Source: Brachyspira alvinipulli ATCC 51933 (GTDB lineage: Bacteria > Spirochaetota > Brachyspiria > Brachyspirales > Brachyspiraceae). Taken from it: 64,000 nt of DNA. The DNA is taken from positions 444,600 through 508,599 of the forward strand of contig NZ_KI912403.1 in NCBI RefSeq assembly GCF_000518245.1. Reading direction: 5' to 3'. The position numbers and the translations under genes were made by a program. Of this stretch, positions 26,370 to 35,163 are shown piece by piece. Numbering within the stretch: the stretch's first letter is position 1; the number at the start of each line of letters is the position of its first letter. The notes under the pieces are model-generated. The model was not told the origin of the DNA. It saw only the letters and a program-made list of their open reading frames with translations, and did not search any database.

Positions 26370-26406
26370 AAGCCTAATTTTATTATAAATTAGGCTTTTT
26401 TTTATT
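26370..26406 (+). terminator. Strong terminator after trxA
   Basis: Arms AAGCCTAATTT and AAATTAGGCTT followed by eight T and TATT. Confidence 0.88.
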
Positions 26407-26458
26407 CTAAATTGATATATAATAAGAACATGTTTTGAAAATAAATTATGGGTGAAAC

Positions 26459-28285
26459 ATGTTTATAAACAATAATAAATTAATAGAAAATATTTCAAAC
26501 GAATTTAATATAAAAAAAGAAGAAGTCAATAATATAATAAATAACCTGTTCGGAAATATATCTCTCTCTATACTTAATGGTAAAAAATTTTATATGGATA
26601 AGTTAGGTGTAATAAGTATAGATGATAATTTAAATGTAGTTTTATCAAATAATGAAGAAAATTTTGATGAATCACTAGAATCCATCGATGTAAAAAACAA
26701 TGATATTAAAAACATATTTTTAGAAAAATCCATATATAAAAGCATATTTAAAAACATAAAAGATATTTCCAAAGAAGAAGAAGTACATATAGAAAATTTT
26801 GGATATTTTCATAGTTCTTCAATATCATTTAAAATAGATCCTATTCTTCAAAACATAATATCTATTAAATTTAATAAAGATGATAAGGATAATTCAAATA
26901 TCAATAATGATGATTTAATAAAAAAATTAGATACAACTTTAGAAGATATATGTAATAAGGAAAAAGGAACTAGTAATAATGAAAACAAAGAAGTAGTCGA
27001 AGATATATTAGATGAATTAGACAATAAAGTAAATATAGAAAATACCAATGAAAATTATGAAGAAGATATAGAAGAAATTGTTGATGATAATAATGATATC
27101 GATGATAACAATGATAACAGCTATAATGAAGAAAATGACGATTCAATAGATAATAATGTAATAGGAAATATATGGAAAAATCAATCTTGTCAATCTAACA
27201 TTGAAAATAATAATGAAAAATATAGCAATAATTATACAATAGATGATATAATAAATAGTAATGAAGATAATAATATAGAAGATAATATAATAGAAATAGA
27301 AGAAGATAGTATAAAAGATAAAGAAGAGATAGAAAATGATCATCCTACAATGAAAGAATATACAAAAGAAGAGTTATTAGATATAAATAATTTTGATAGT
27401 TCAGATTTAAAAAATATTAATGAAGGAAGGGTTGAAGAAACAATGGGAGAAAATATGGAAAAAGATATAAATGAAAAAATATCTTCACAAGAAGAATTAT
27501 TAAATGTTACTAGTGGTAGTGAAGATTTACTAGAAACTTCTAAAAGAGAAAGTTTGGAAGTATTAAATAAATATGAAAATGAAATAAAAAATGTTCAGCA
27601 ATCAAATACAGACAATAAAAAAAATAATATTCAAAAAAATTCTTCAAGCCTATTTGGCGGAATTCTAAAAGTCGTTTGCATAATAATATTTATATTAATA
27701 GTAGGTGTAATTATATCTAATTATTATAATAAAAGCAGCAACATTTCAGCAAGTAATAATGTAGAAAATCAAAAGTTATATGATATAGTTAATACATATT
27801 TTAATGGAATAAATTCTACTAGTTTATCATATATAACTTCTAAGGATATGTATTATTGGGATATAGCTAAATCCTTATATGGTGATGCTACTTATTGGCC
27901 TTTAATATATTCTTATAATAGCGGAGAATATAAAATAAGTAATGTAATAAAAAAAGGCAGCAGTATTTCATATAAAAATTTACAGAAACCTACTTCTACA
28001 AAAGATATAAAATTATTAAATAATACATTATCAAAATCTTATATATCAATTTATCCTATATTAGTTAATGATAAAAAACTTAGCCACGCATTATGGGCTT
28101 TAAAATTATCTGCATATTATGATATAGATGTATTTAAAAATAATGCTTCAATTATGCCGGAACAGACATATAATGATATTCTAAAAGAAAATAATGGTAT
28201 AAAAAACATATATAACGATATGGTAAATAATGAAAATGTATTTGTCTCATTTATTGAAAACATCAAACAAAAACTAGGAATTTAA
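26459..28285 (+). CDS. HU-like double domain, membrane helix and LysM protein
   Basis: 608 residues. Residues 5-60 (KLIENISNEFNIKKEEVNNI, then a GKKFYMDKLGVISI beta-arm start) and about 78-140 (ENFGYFHSS) look like two diverged HU/IHF-type domains. A long Asp/Glu/Asn-rich, probably disordered stretch covers about 145-390. One membrane helix lies at 402-421. Outside it, about 462-508 reads YYWDIAKSLYGDATYWPLIY, a LysM-like peptidoglycan-binding domain. The predicted topology puts the HU part in the cytoplasm and LysM in the periplasm. Similar HU-CCDC81-type fusions exist in other bacteria. It may link DNA or another partner to the cell wall. The ATG has GGGTG upstream; nnr follows 2 bases later. 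Confidence 0.75.
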   Translation: MFINNNKLIENISNEFNIKKEEVNNIINNLFGNISLSILNGKKFYMDKLGVISIDDNLNVVLSNNEENFDESLESIDVKNNDIKNIFLEKSIYKSIFKNIKDISKEEEVHIENFGYFHSSSISFKIDPILQNIISIKFNKDDKDNSNINNDDLIKKLDTTLEDICNKEKGTSNNENKEVVEDILDELDNKVNIENTNENYEEDIEEIVDDNNDIDDNNDNSYNEENDDSIDNNVIGNIWKNQSCQSNIENNNEKYSNNYTIDDIINSNEDNNIEDNIIEIEEDSIKDKEEIENDHPTMKEYTKEELLDINNFDSSDLKNINEGRVEETMGENMEKDINEKISSQEELLNVTSGSEDLLETSKRESLEVLNKYENEIKNVQQSNTDNKKNNIQKNSSSLFGGILKVVCIIIFILIVGVIISNYYNKSSNISASNNVENQKLYDIVNTYFNGINSTSLSYITSKDMYYWDIAKSLYGDATYWPLIYSYNSGEYKISNVIKKGSSISYKNLQKPTSTKDIKLLNNTLSKSYISIYPILVNDKKLSHALWALKLSAYYDIDVFKNNASIMPEQTYNDILKENNGIKNIYNDMVNNENVFVSFIENIKQKLGI

Positions 28286-28287
28286 AA

Positions 28288-29829
28288 ATGAAAGTTGTAA
28301 CAACAGATGATTTAATAAATATAGATAAAAAAACTATTGAAAAAATTCCATCTATACTTCTTATGGAGCATGTTGCAAGTGAAATATTTTACCTCTTATT
28401 AAGAAGACATAGAAAATTATTATACAATAAAACTGTATACATATTCTCGTCTGTAGGAGGAAATGGAGGGGACGGACTTGCTATAGCTAGGTATTTAATA
28501 AAAAATGGATATAATGTTAATATTTATATTACAGGAAATCTTGACAGAGTAAATAAAGATACTTATGCTAATTTTAATATACTAAAATCAATGAACGCTG
28601 ATATAACATATTTAAATAGCGAAGAAACTGTAAGAGAAGCAGTCGAATCCATAGAAAAAAAATCTATAGTTCTCGATTCATTATTTGGAACAGGAGGAAA
28701 CAGACCTCTTGAAGGAATACAAAAATTATTAATAGATAAACTTAATGATCTTGATGTAATTAGAATAGCTATAGATATGCCTTCAGGGTTAGCTTCTAAA
28801 ATTAATGACAATGAAAATATTTATTCATGTTTTAAAGCTCATGAAACTTACACAGTATGTTTTGCCAAAGATATATTCTTCTTATATAGAACTAGAGAAT
28901 ATATAGGAAAATTATTTATAATAAAATCAGTATTTCCAGATCATATATTGGATAGCTGGGGATATAAAGCTAAATTAATAGATTATAACGAAAAAATAAA
29001 TATAAATAGAAATGCATTTTTCAGCAAAAGAGAACAGGGGATGCTTGCTATTATAGCAGGCAGCGGCAATTATATAGGTGCTGCAATATTATCAGCACAT
29101 GCTGCTTATAGATTAGGTGTAGGATACATAAGACTATATGTACCTAATGGAATAGTAAAAAATATAAGAGATGCAGTAATGTCAACAATGCCGGAAATAG
29201 TTATCATAGGCGTAGGACAAGAAAATCAAATGTATTTTACAGAAAATGATGTAGATATAGTAAATGATATAAACAAAAACGATGCATGTATAATAGGTTC
29301 CGGTATAGGAAGAGAGATGCCTACAGAAGTTTTTGTAAATAGTGTTATCAAGCAAATAAATATACCTACTGTTATAGATGCGGATGCTTTATATTTAATG
29401 TTTGAAAGCACTCTTCATGAACTTAATCACAATTTTATACTTACACCTCATATATATGAATTTGAAAAATTAACAAGAATAAATCATATAGAAGCATTAG
29501 AAAATCCTTATGATGCATTATTAAAATACAGACAAAAAACAAATGCTGCTTTAATTTTAAAAGATGCTGTAAGTTTTTTAATGCATTATGATGATATATA
29601 TATAAATTATAATCCAAATGTTTCTATGGGTAAGGCAGGAATGGGAGATGTTCTTGCTGGATTTATAGGAGCCTTGCTTGCTAGAAGATTAAATGAATTA
29701 GACGCCTCTAAACTAGCATTAATTATACAAGCAAAATCTTTTAAAATATTATCAAAAAAACTAGGCAATGATTATATTCAGCCTAGCGACTTAGCAGATA
29801 TTTCATATAGAATACTCAAAAGGATATAA
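28288..29829 (+). CDS. nnr: Bifunctional NAD(P)HX epimerase / ADP-dependent dehydratase
   Basis: 513 residues, the usual length for the two-domain enzyme. The N-terminal epimerase (YjeF_N) domain shows SSVGGNGGDGLAIARYL and LDSLFGTGGNRPLEG. The C-terminal ribokinase-like dehydratase shows IAGSGNYIGAAILSAHAAYR, DADALY and KAGMGDVLAGFIGALLA, the nucleotide-binding segment. The enzyme repairs hydrated NADH and NADPH in the cytoplasm. It follows the HU-LysM gene by 2 bases and precedes a small membrane-protein gene by 5, so the three genes form one operon without an obvious common function. Confidence 0.95.
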   Translation: MKVVTTDDLINIDKKTIEKIPSILLMEHVASEIFYLLLRRHRKLLYNKTVYIFSSVGGNGGDGLAIARYLIKNGYNVNIYITGNLDRVNKDTYANFNILKSMNADITYLNSEETVREAVESIEKKSIVLDSLFGTGGNRPLEGIQKLLIDKLNDLDVIRIAIDMPSGLASKINDNENIYSCFKAHETYTVCFAKDIFFLYRTREYIGKLFIIKSVFPDHILDSWGYKAKLIDYNEKININRNAFFSKREQGMLAIIAGSGNYIGAAILSAHAAYRLGVGYIRLYVPNGIVKNIRDAVMSTMPEIVIIGVGQENQMYFTENDVDIVNDINKNDACIIGSGIGREMPTEVFVNSVIKQINIPTVIDADALYLMFESTLHELNHNFILTPHIYEFEKLTRINHIEALENPYDALLKYRQKTNAALILKDAVSFLMHYDDIYINYNPNVSMGKAGMGDVLAGFIGALLARRLNELDASKLALIIQAKSFKILSKKLGNDYIQPSDLADISYRILKRI

Positions 29830-29834
29830 TAAAG

Positions 29835-30392
29835 TTGCCTAGAGAAGTTTATGACCCTCAAAAACCTGAATTAGAATTTCATGCTAATAGAAAAGCAAAG
29901 CCTCCAGCTCCAAAGAGAGAGGTTAGCATATTTGCGAGAAGATGGTTTATGTTTTTATACGGTACATTCTTAACTGTTGCCGTAATTGGTATTTTATTAT
30001 ACAAGAGAGGATTTTTTAATGATTTGCCTATATTTGCTGCATTAAGAGTTAATACTGCAATAGAAGTAAAAATAAATAAAGTTGAATTTTATGATGATGG
30101 TGCTATTATAACCACAATAGAAGTAGAAAATATTAATTATACTAACAGCGGCAGCATAAAAAATCTTAAAGCTAATTTATCACTTTATAAAAATAAAAAA
30201 TTGATATTTTCAGGCAATGATTCATTTTATAATGTAAATTTTCCATTGGGACAAAGAATAGGATTTCAAATGCCTTTTGATAAAAGATACTGGATGGAAG
30301 CAAATAATTTACAAGTTGTACTTTATATAGATACTAATTTAACAACCACAAATTATATCAATATAAGCAAAATGAAAAAGCCTACATCATAA
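29835..30392 (+). CDS. Single-pass membrane protein of unknown function
   Basis: 185 residues, starting with TTG at 29835 because AGGA lies 10 bases before it and no earlier ATG fits. A proline-rich basic cytoplasmic head (PQKPELEFHANRKAKPPAPK) is followed by one membrane helix at about 36-57. The rest is an external beta-sandwich-like domain (VKINKVEFYDDGAIITTIEV, NYTNSGSIKNLKANLSLYKN) that resembles LEA/FxLYD-type domains. It is the last gene of the operon with nnr. The function is unknown. Confidence 0.75.
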   Translation: MPREVYDPQKPELEFHANRKAKPPAPKREVSIFARRWFMFLYGTFLTVAVIGILLYKRGFFNDLPIFAALRVNTAIEVKINKVEFYDDGAIITTIEVENINYTNSGSIKNLKANLSLYKNKKLIFSGNDSFYNVNFPLGQRIGFQMPFDKRYWMEANNLQVVLYIDTNLTTTNYINISKMKKPTS

Positions 30393-30423
30393 AAATAAAA
30401 TCAATACTTAAAATATTATATAA

Positions 30424-30792
30424 TTAATTAGAAGTACCTATATTAGTATTATTAGTAGATATAATATTACTAGATTCTAATGGCTGAGTTTGATTACTTG
30501 TAGTCTGAGGTGCTGTTTGTGTTTGCTGAGATGCAGTATCTGTTGTAACATTTTCAAAAGCTGTTTTCTGACTGCTTATAGCAACAGATATTAATAAAGC
30601 ACCTACTACAAATATAGTAGATAGAAAAGTAGTAGCCTTTGTTAAGGCATTTCCTCTTTGGCTTCCTAATACATTGGCCTGAGCATTTGAGAATAAACCT
30701 TCAGCTTTACCACCCTGTATGATGATAATTAATATTAATAATACGCAAACGATAGAATAAACTATTATTCCAAGAGTTAGTAAAGCATTCAT
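30424..30792 (-). CDS. secG: Preprotein translocase subunit SecG
   Basis: 122 residues. Two membrane helices (about 3-24 and 55-75) flank the conserved loop GGKAEGLFSNAQANVLGSQRG, typical of SecG, which assists SecYE in protein export. The C-terminal 40 residues are Thr/Gln/Asn-rich and probably disordered, longer than in most bacteria. AAGGAA lies 9 bases before the ATG. It follows hydE on the same strand after about 80 bases. Confidence 0.95.
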   Translation of the reverse strand: MNALLTLGIIVYSIVCVLLILIIIIQGGKAEGLFSNAQANVLGSQRGNALTKATTFLSTIFVVGALLISVAISSQKTAFENVTTDTASQQTQTAPQTTSNQTQPLESSNIISTNNTNIGTSN

Positions 30793-30870
30793 AAAGATAT
30801 ATTCCTTAAATATAATTAATTTTTTATTTTAATTGTGTAATTATATCATTTATAAAATTTTTTTCAAGTA

Positions 30871-32001
30871 TTAATTAATATTAATTCTTCTGTTTATATC
30901 AAAATCTCCACGCATACCTGTAAGAATATAGCCTATATCTTGCATATTTTTTTTAAGACTCTCTACACCTTCAGCAGATTCAGTTCCAGTTGCTATTTTA
31001 TCATTATAAAGCAAATATTTTTTTCTTACATCCATAGGCGATAAATTAGGCATAACAACATTAGAACCATGAAGTATACCAAGCTCTCTTCCTCCTTCTT
31101 TAATAGTTCCAAGTGCAGTAGTAGCTGGTATCAGTGCTAATGGAAAAACTAAACGAAGTATTGATATGAGTATTAAAGTAAGCTCCAATTCTCCTTTTTT
31201 TTCATTTGCAAAAGGTGTGTCTTTATGAGGCAAAAAAGGTCCTATACCTATCATCTCTGGTTTTATTTCCTGCATAAAAACAAAATCATCAGCAATATTC
31301 TCCAAAGTTTGATAAGGGCTTCCAACCATTATACCTGTACCTGTTTGATAGCCTAGTTTTTTTAAAGTTCTTAAACATTCTTTTCTATTTTCTAAACTCA
31401 TATATGCAGGGTGAAGTTTTGAATAGTGAATATTATCAGAAGTTTCATGTCTAAGTAAAAATCTGTTAGCACCTTTTTCTTTTAATGCTTTATAATACTC
31501 TTCTTCTTTTTCGCCTATTGATAATGTTAAAGCACAATCCGGATATTTTGTTTTAATAGCCTCAACTATATCAGACATAATTTCTAAATTATAATAAGGA
31601 TCTTCACCTCCCTGAAGTACAAAGGTTCTAAATCCTATTTCATAACCAAGTTCGCAGCATGATAAAATATCTTCTTTATCCAGTCTATATCTTTCTGCAT
31701 TTTTATTGCTTTTTCTTATTCCGCAATATATACAGTCATTCTTACAATAATTAGTAAACTCTATAAGTCCACGCATAAAAACATATTTGCCGAATACTTT
31801 ATCAGCTTTTTCTCTTGCCTTTACTCTTAAATATTCTTTTAAATTTTTTACTTCTTCTTTTTCTTCATCATTTAATTTTTTTATATTAATATTATTATCA
31901 TATTCAAAAGATGATAAAAGAGTAACAGCATCTTCTTTTGATATTTTTTCTTCTATTTCTATTCTGTTAATAATTTCTTTTGCTTTATTTATATTAATCA
32001 A
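30871..32001 (-). CDS. hydE: [FeFe]-hydrogenase maturation radical SAM enzyme HydE
   Basis: 376 residues, starting with TTG at 32001 after AAAGGAAA. The radical SAM motif CX3CX2C is in NYCKNDCIYCGIRKSN near residue 85, followed by LQGGEDPYY and the GTGIMVGSPYQT segment. HydE takes part in building the diiron dithiolate bridge of the hydrogenase H-cluster together with HydG and HydF. It is the last gene of the maturation operon; the hydrogenase structural gene is not in the window. Confidence 0.95.
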   Translation of the reverse strand: MININKAKEIINRIEIEEKISKEDAVTLLSSFEYDNNINIKKLNDEEKEEVKNLKEYLRVKAREKADKVFGKYVFMRGLIEFTNYCKNDCIYCGIRKSNKNAERYRLDKEDILSCCELGYEIGFRTFVLQGGEDPYYNLEIMSDIVEAIKTKYPDCALTLSIGEKEEEYYKALKEKGANRFLLRHETSDNIHYSKLHPAYMSLENRKECLRTLKKLGYQTGTGIMVGSPYQTLENIADDFVFMQEIKPEMIGIGPFLPHKDTPFANEKKGELELTLILISILRLVFPLALIPATTALGTIKEGGRELGILHGSNVVMPNLSPMDVRKKYLLYNDKIATGTESAEGVESLKKNMQDIGYILTGMRGDFDINRRININ

Positions 32002-32028
32002 ATTTATATTTCCTTTATTTAAAATAAA

Positions 32029-33213
32029 TTATATATATTGAACACTATTAATTTTTGCTATAGTCATACCGTAATTAGTTATAGGTACATTCTGCTCTTC
32101 GCATATTCTTATTCTATTTAAAATATGTTTTCTAGTACCCATACAGCCGCCGCAATGTATAACTAAATCATATTTTGACAAATCGATTGGAAAATCATTA
32201 CCTGCCACATAATCTATATCAAACTCAAAACCAAATTTCTTTTTTAATAGATTAGGAATTTTTACTCTTCCTATATCTCCTTCCAATGGTATATGAGTGC
32301 AGCTTTCTGCTATTAATATTTTACTATCATTTGTTAAATTATCTATAAAATCAGCACCTCTTTTATATATTTCTTCATCTCCTTTATAACGGGCAAATAA
32401 TACAGAAAATGAAGTTAATAAACTTTCTTTAGGTTTTAATTTTTCTACTTCTTTAAAAACTTGAGAATCTGTTATTATTACTTTAGGTGCTTTGCTTAAA
32501 GCTTTTAATGCATTTTCAAATTTATCGAATGTTGAAGCCATTATAACAGCTTTATTATCTAAAATATCTCTTATAGTTTGAACTTGAGGAAGGATAAGTC
32601 TGCCTTTAGGAGCTTGGATATCCTGAGGCATAACAAGCATTACTATATCATCTTCTTTTATTATATGTCCTGTTATACTTATTTCTTCTGTTTTTGGAAT
32701 TGTTAATTTTATAGCATCAATTAATTTATCTATATTAATTTTATTATCAGCACTTATTGAAACAGTTTCTAAATTAAAAATTTCTTTTATATTGTTTTCT
32801 GTTTTTTTATAATCAGCATTTAAATCTATTTTATTTAAAACAGCTATAATTGGTATCTCTAAACTTTCAAGTTTATTTTTCCATTTCAGTTCTAATGAAT
32901 AATCATTATTTATAAAACTAGCATCAAAAACAAGTAAAGCTATATCAGATGACTCCATTATTTTTTTTGTTCTTTCTATTCTTAAAGCTCCAAGCTCTCC
33001 ATCATCATCGAAACCAGCAGTATCTACTATAACACATGCACCTATACCATTTATTTCTATAGCTTTTTTAACAGGGTCTGTAGTTGTACCAGCAGTATTA
33101 GAAACTATTGCTATATCCTGATTTGATATTGCATTTATAATACTAGATTTACCTGCATTTCTTCTTCCAAATATTGCAATATGAGTTCTATTTGAATTCG
33201 GTGTATCATTCAT
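32029..33213 (-). CDS. hydF: [FeFe]-hydrogenase maturation GTPase HydF
   Basis: 394 residues from the ATG at 33213, chosen for the AGGAAA 7 bases upstream; in-frame starts further upstream at 33237 and 33288 lack a site. The N-terminal G domain has the Walker A loop GRRNAGKSS, TAGTTTDPV, DTAGFDDDG and NKID. The C-terminal domain has the iron-sulfur ligands as CTH followed 45 residues later by HCGGC, the known CxHx(44-53)HCx2C pattern of HydF. HydF is the scaffold on which the diiron cluster is assembled before transfer to HydA. It lies between hydG and hydE. Confidence 0.96.
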   Translation of the reverse strand: MNDTPNSNRTHIAIFGRRNAGKSSIINAISNQDIAIVSNTAGTTTDPVKKAIEINGIGACVIVDTAGFDDDGELGALRIERTKKIMESSDIALLVFDASFINNDYSLELKWKNKLESLEIPIIAVLNKIDLNADYKKTENNIKEIFNLETVSISADNKINIDKLIDAIKLTIPKTEEISITGHIIKEDDIVMLVMPQDIQAPKGRLILPQVQTIRDILDNKAVIMASTFDKFENALKALSKAPKVIITDSQVFKEVEKLKPKESLLTSFSVLFARYKGDEEIYKRGADFIDNLTNDSKILIAESCTHIPLEGDIGRVKIPNLLKKKFGFEFDIDYVAGNDFPIDLSKYDLVIHCGGCMGTRKHILNRIRICEEQNVPITNYGMTIAKINSVQYI

Positions 33214-33327
33214 ATTTTTTCCTAATATTCTATTCATAAATAAAATCAATTCAGCTTTCTTAATGAATGTATATTTTATTACAAACAATTAAGAAAACTG
33301 AATCAATTATAAAATGAGTAGCCCTAA

Positions 33328-34752
33328 TTAAAATTTAAAATCTCTCCTTCCTTCATCTATGCCTTTTAAAGAATCTACTAATTTAGACTTTACCTTTTCA
33401 TTAGGTACTTTTTCTATTTCATTTATTATAACTTTATCTATAGATTTTCTTGTTTCTGCTTTGGCATAATCATTCTCATATTCTTTTAAAGTTATTATAG
33501 CATTAGCCTGACAGAAATTTTTTATTTGTCCGCTTTTAGCAAATGCCATAAATCTGTCACCTGTTCTTCCTTCTCTATAACAAGCTGTACAGAAACTAGG
33601 AAGATAATCTATATCAGAAAGCCATTTTATAATATCATCAAGAGAACGGTTATCTGAAATTTCAAACTGTTTAGAATTCTCTTCTTCCTCTTCAACATAT
33701 CCTCCAACACTTGTTCTTGATCCTCCGCTTATTTGAGAAACTCCAACTTCTAAAGCTTCCTCTCTTGATTTCTGACTTTCTCTTGTAGAAACTATTATTC
33801 CAGTATAAGGAACAGCAATTCTTAAAACAGCTACTATTTTTTTGAATAAACTATCAGTAATAGCATTAGGAAAACTTTTAACATCAACATCATCAGCAGG
33901 TCTTATTCTTGGTACACTTATAGTATGAGGCCCGCATCCAAAAGTATCTTCCAAATGTTTAGCATGATAAAGCATAGCAGTAAAATCATATTTATAATCA
34001 TAAAGCCCAAATAATACTCCTATACCTACATCATCAATTCCGCCTTCCATAGCTCTATCCATTGCCTCTGTATGATATTCATAATTACTTTTTGGACCAC
34101 TCGGGTGAACTTTCTCATAAGTTGGTTTATGATATGTCTCTTGGAATAATACATAAGTACCAATGCCGGCATCTTTTAACTTCTTATAATTTTCTACCGT
34201 AGTTGCAGCAATATTAACATTAACCCTTCTAATTGCTCCGTTTTTATGCTTTATACTATATATTGTTTTTATAGACTCAAGTAAATATTCCATACTAGCA
34301 TAATCAGGGTCTTCTCCTGTTTCTAATGCAAGTCTTTTATGTCCCATATCCTGCAATGCTATAACTTCTGCTCTAATCTCATCTTGAGTTAATTGCTTTC
34401 TAGCTATATGTTTATTTTTAGCATGATAAGGACAATAAACACATCCATTAATACAATAATTTGATAAATAAAGAGGAGCAAATAAAACTATTCTTTTTCC
34501 GTATATTTCAAGTTTTATTTTCTTTGCTATTTCAAACATTTCATTTTCTACATCTTTGTCATTGCAAAGAAGCAAAGCCAATGCCTCATTAGGTTCAAGG
34601 CCTTTCATCTCTTTAGCTTTATCCAATATATCTCTTATATTGTAATTTCCGCTTTCCACTTGAGATATGGTTTTTAAAATCTCTTCATCATTAATAAATT
34701 CATTTGCATTTCTTGATTTTGAATCATATTTAAATAAAGTAGTTGAAGACAT
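33328..34752 (-). CDS. hydG: [FeFe]-hydrogenase maturation radical SAM tyrosine lyase HydG
   Basis: 474 residues, normal length. The radical SAM motif CX3CX2C lies in NYCINGCVYCPYHAKNKH. The second cluster motif is CTACYREGRTGDRFM with a third Cys 22 residues after the second (CX2CX22C), exactly as in HydG. The enzyme cleaves tyrosine to give the CO and cyanide ligands of the H-cluster. TAGGAG precedes the ATG. The gene stands between the TM1266-like gene (37 bases upstream) and hydF. Confidence 0.97.
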   Translation of the reverse strand: MSSTTLFKYDSKSRNANEFINDEEILKTISQVESGNYNIRDILDKAKEMKGLEPNEALALLLCNDKDVENEMFEIAKKIKLEIYGKRIVLFAPLYLSNYCINGCVYCPYHAKNKHIARKQLTQDEIRAEVIALQDMGHKRLALETGEDPDYASMEYLLESIKTIYSIKHKNGAIRRVNVNIAATTVENYKKLKDAGIGTYVLFQETYHKPTYEKVHPSGPKSNYEYHTEAMDRAMEGGIDDVGIGVLFGLYDYKYDFTAMLYHAKHLEDTFGCGPHTISVPRIRPADDVDVKSFPNAITDSLFKKIVAVLRIAVPYTGIIVSTRESQKSREEALEVGVSQISGGSRTSVGGYVEEEEENSKQFEISDNRSLDDIIKWLSDIDYLPSFCTACYREGRTGDRFMAFAKSGQIKNFCQANAIITLKEYENDYAKAETRKSIDKVIINEIEKVPNEKVKSKLVDSLKGIDEGRRDFKF

Positions 34753-34789
34753 AATATAAACTCCTAATAATTAAACTGTTTAATATAAA

Positions 34790-35041
34790 TTATTTTTTAC
34801 CAGCATAAAGTGCTTTTGCTGAAACACCTTCAATCATACCCAGTTTACCAGTTAAACTATTAATTTTATCATTAGGAGCATTTAAAACTATACTGATTAT
34901 ATTTATATTCTCTTCTCTATACGGAATACCCATTCTTCCTATAATAAAATCGCTGTAATCATGTAAAATTTCATTCACCTTTGAAACTCCATCAGTGTCT
35001 TCAATTATAATACCTACAACAGCAATTCTACTATTTTCCAT
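34790..35041 (-). CDS. TM1266-like hydrogenase-associated regulator
   Basis: 83 residues with one ACT/NikR-like domain: SRIAVVGIIIEDTDGVSKVN, GRMGIPYREENINIISIVLN and the C-terminal LGMIEGVSAKALYAGKK. This small family is almost always found next to hydEFG and has been annotated as an iron-only hydrogenase system regulator; the mechanism is unproven and the protein lacks a DNA-binding part. It is the first gene of the maturation operon, with a promoter at 35112-35140 and a poor ribosome-binding site. Confidence 0.9.
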   Translation of the reverse strand: MENSRIAVVGIIIEDTDGVSKVNEILHDYSDFIIGRMGIPYREENINIISIVLNAPNDKINSLTGKLGMIEGVSAKALYAGKK

Positions 35042-35111
35042 AAATAAAACAAATATAAAATAAAATTACCTTTATGATAAACATTAATAATTATTCACTT
35101 AGGTTAATAAT

Positions 35112-35140
35112 ATTATAGTAATTATTCTTAATTTTGTAAA
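35112..35140 (-). promoter_or_regulatory. Promoter of the hydrogenase maturation operon
   Basis: Minus strand TTTACA (35135-35140), 17-base spacer, TATAAT (35112-35117). Confidence 0.6.
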
Positions 35141-35163
35141 TAGCTTTTAATTAATAAAACATA

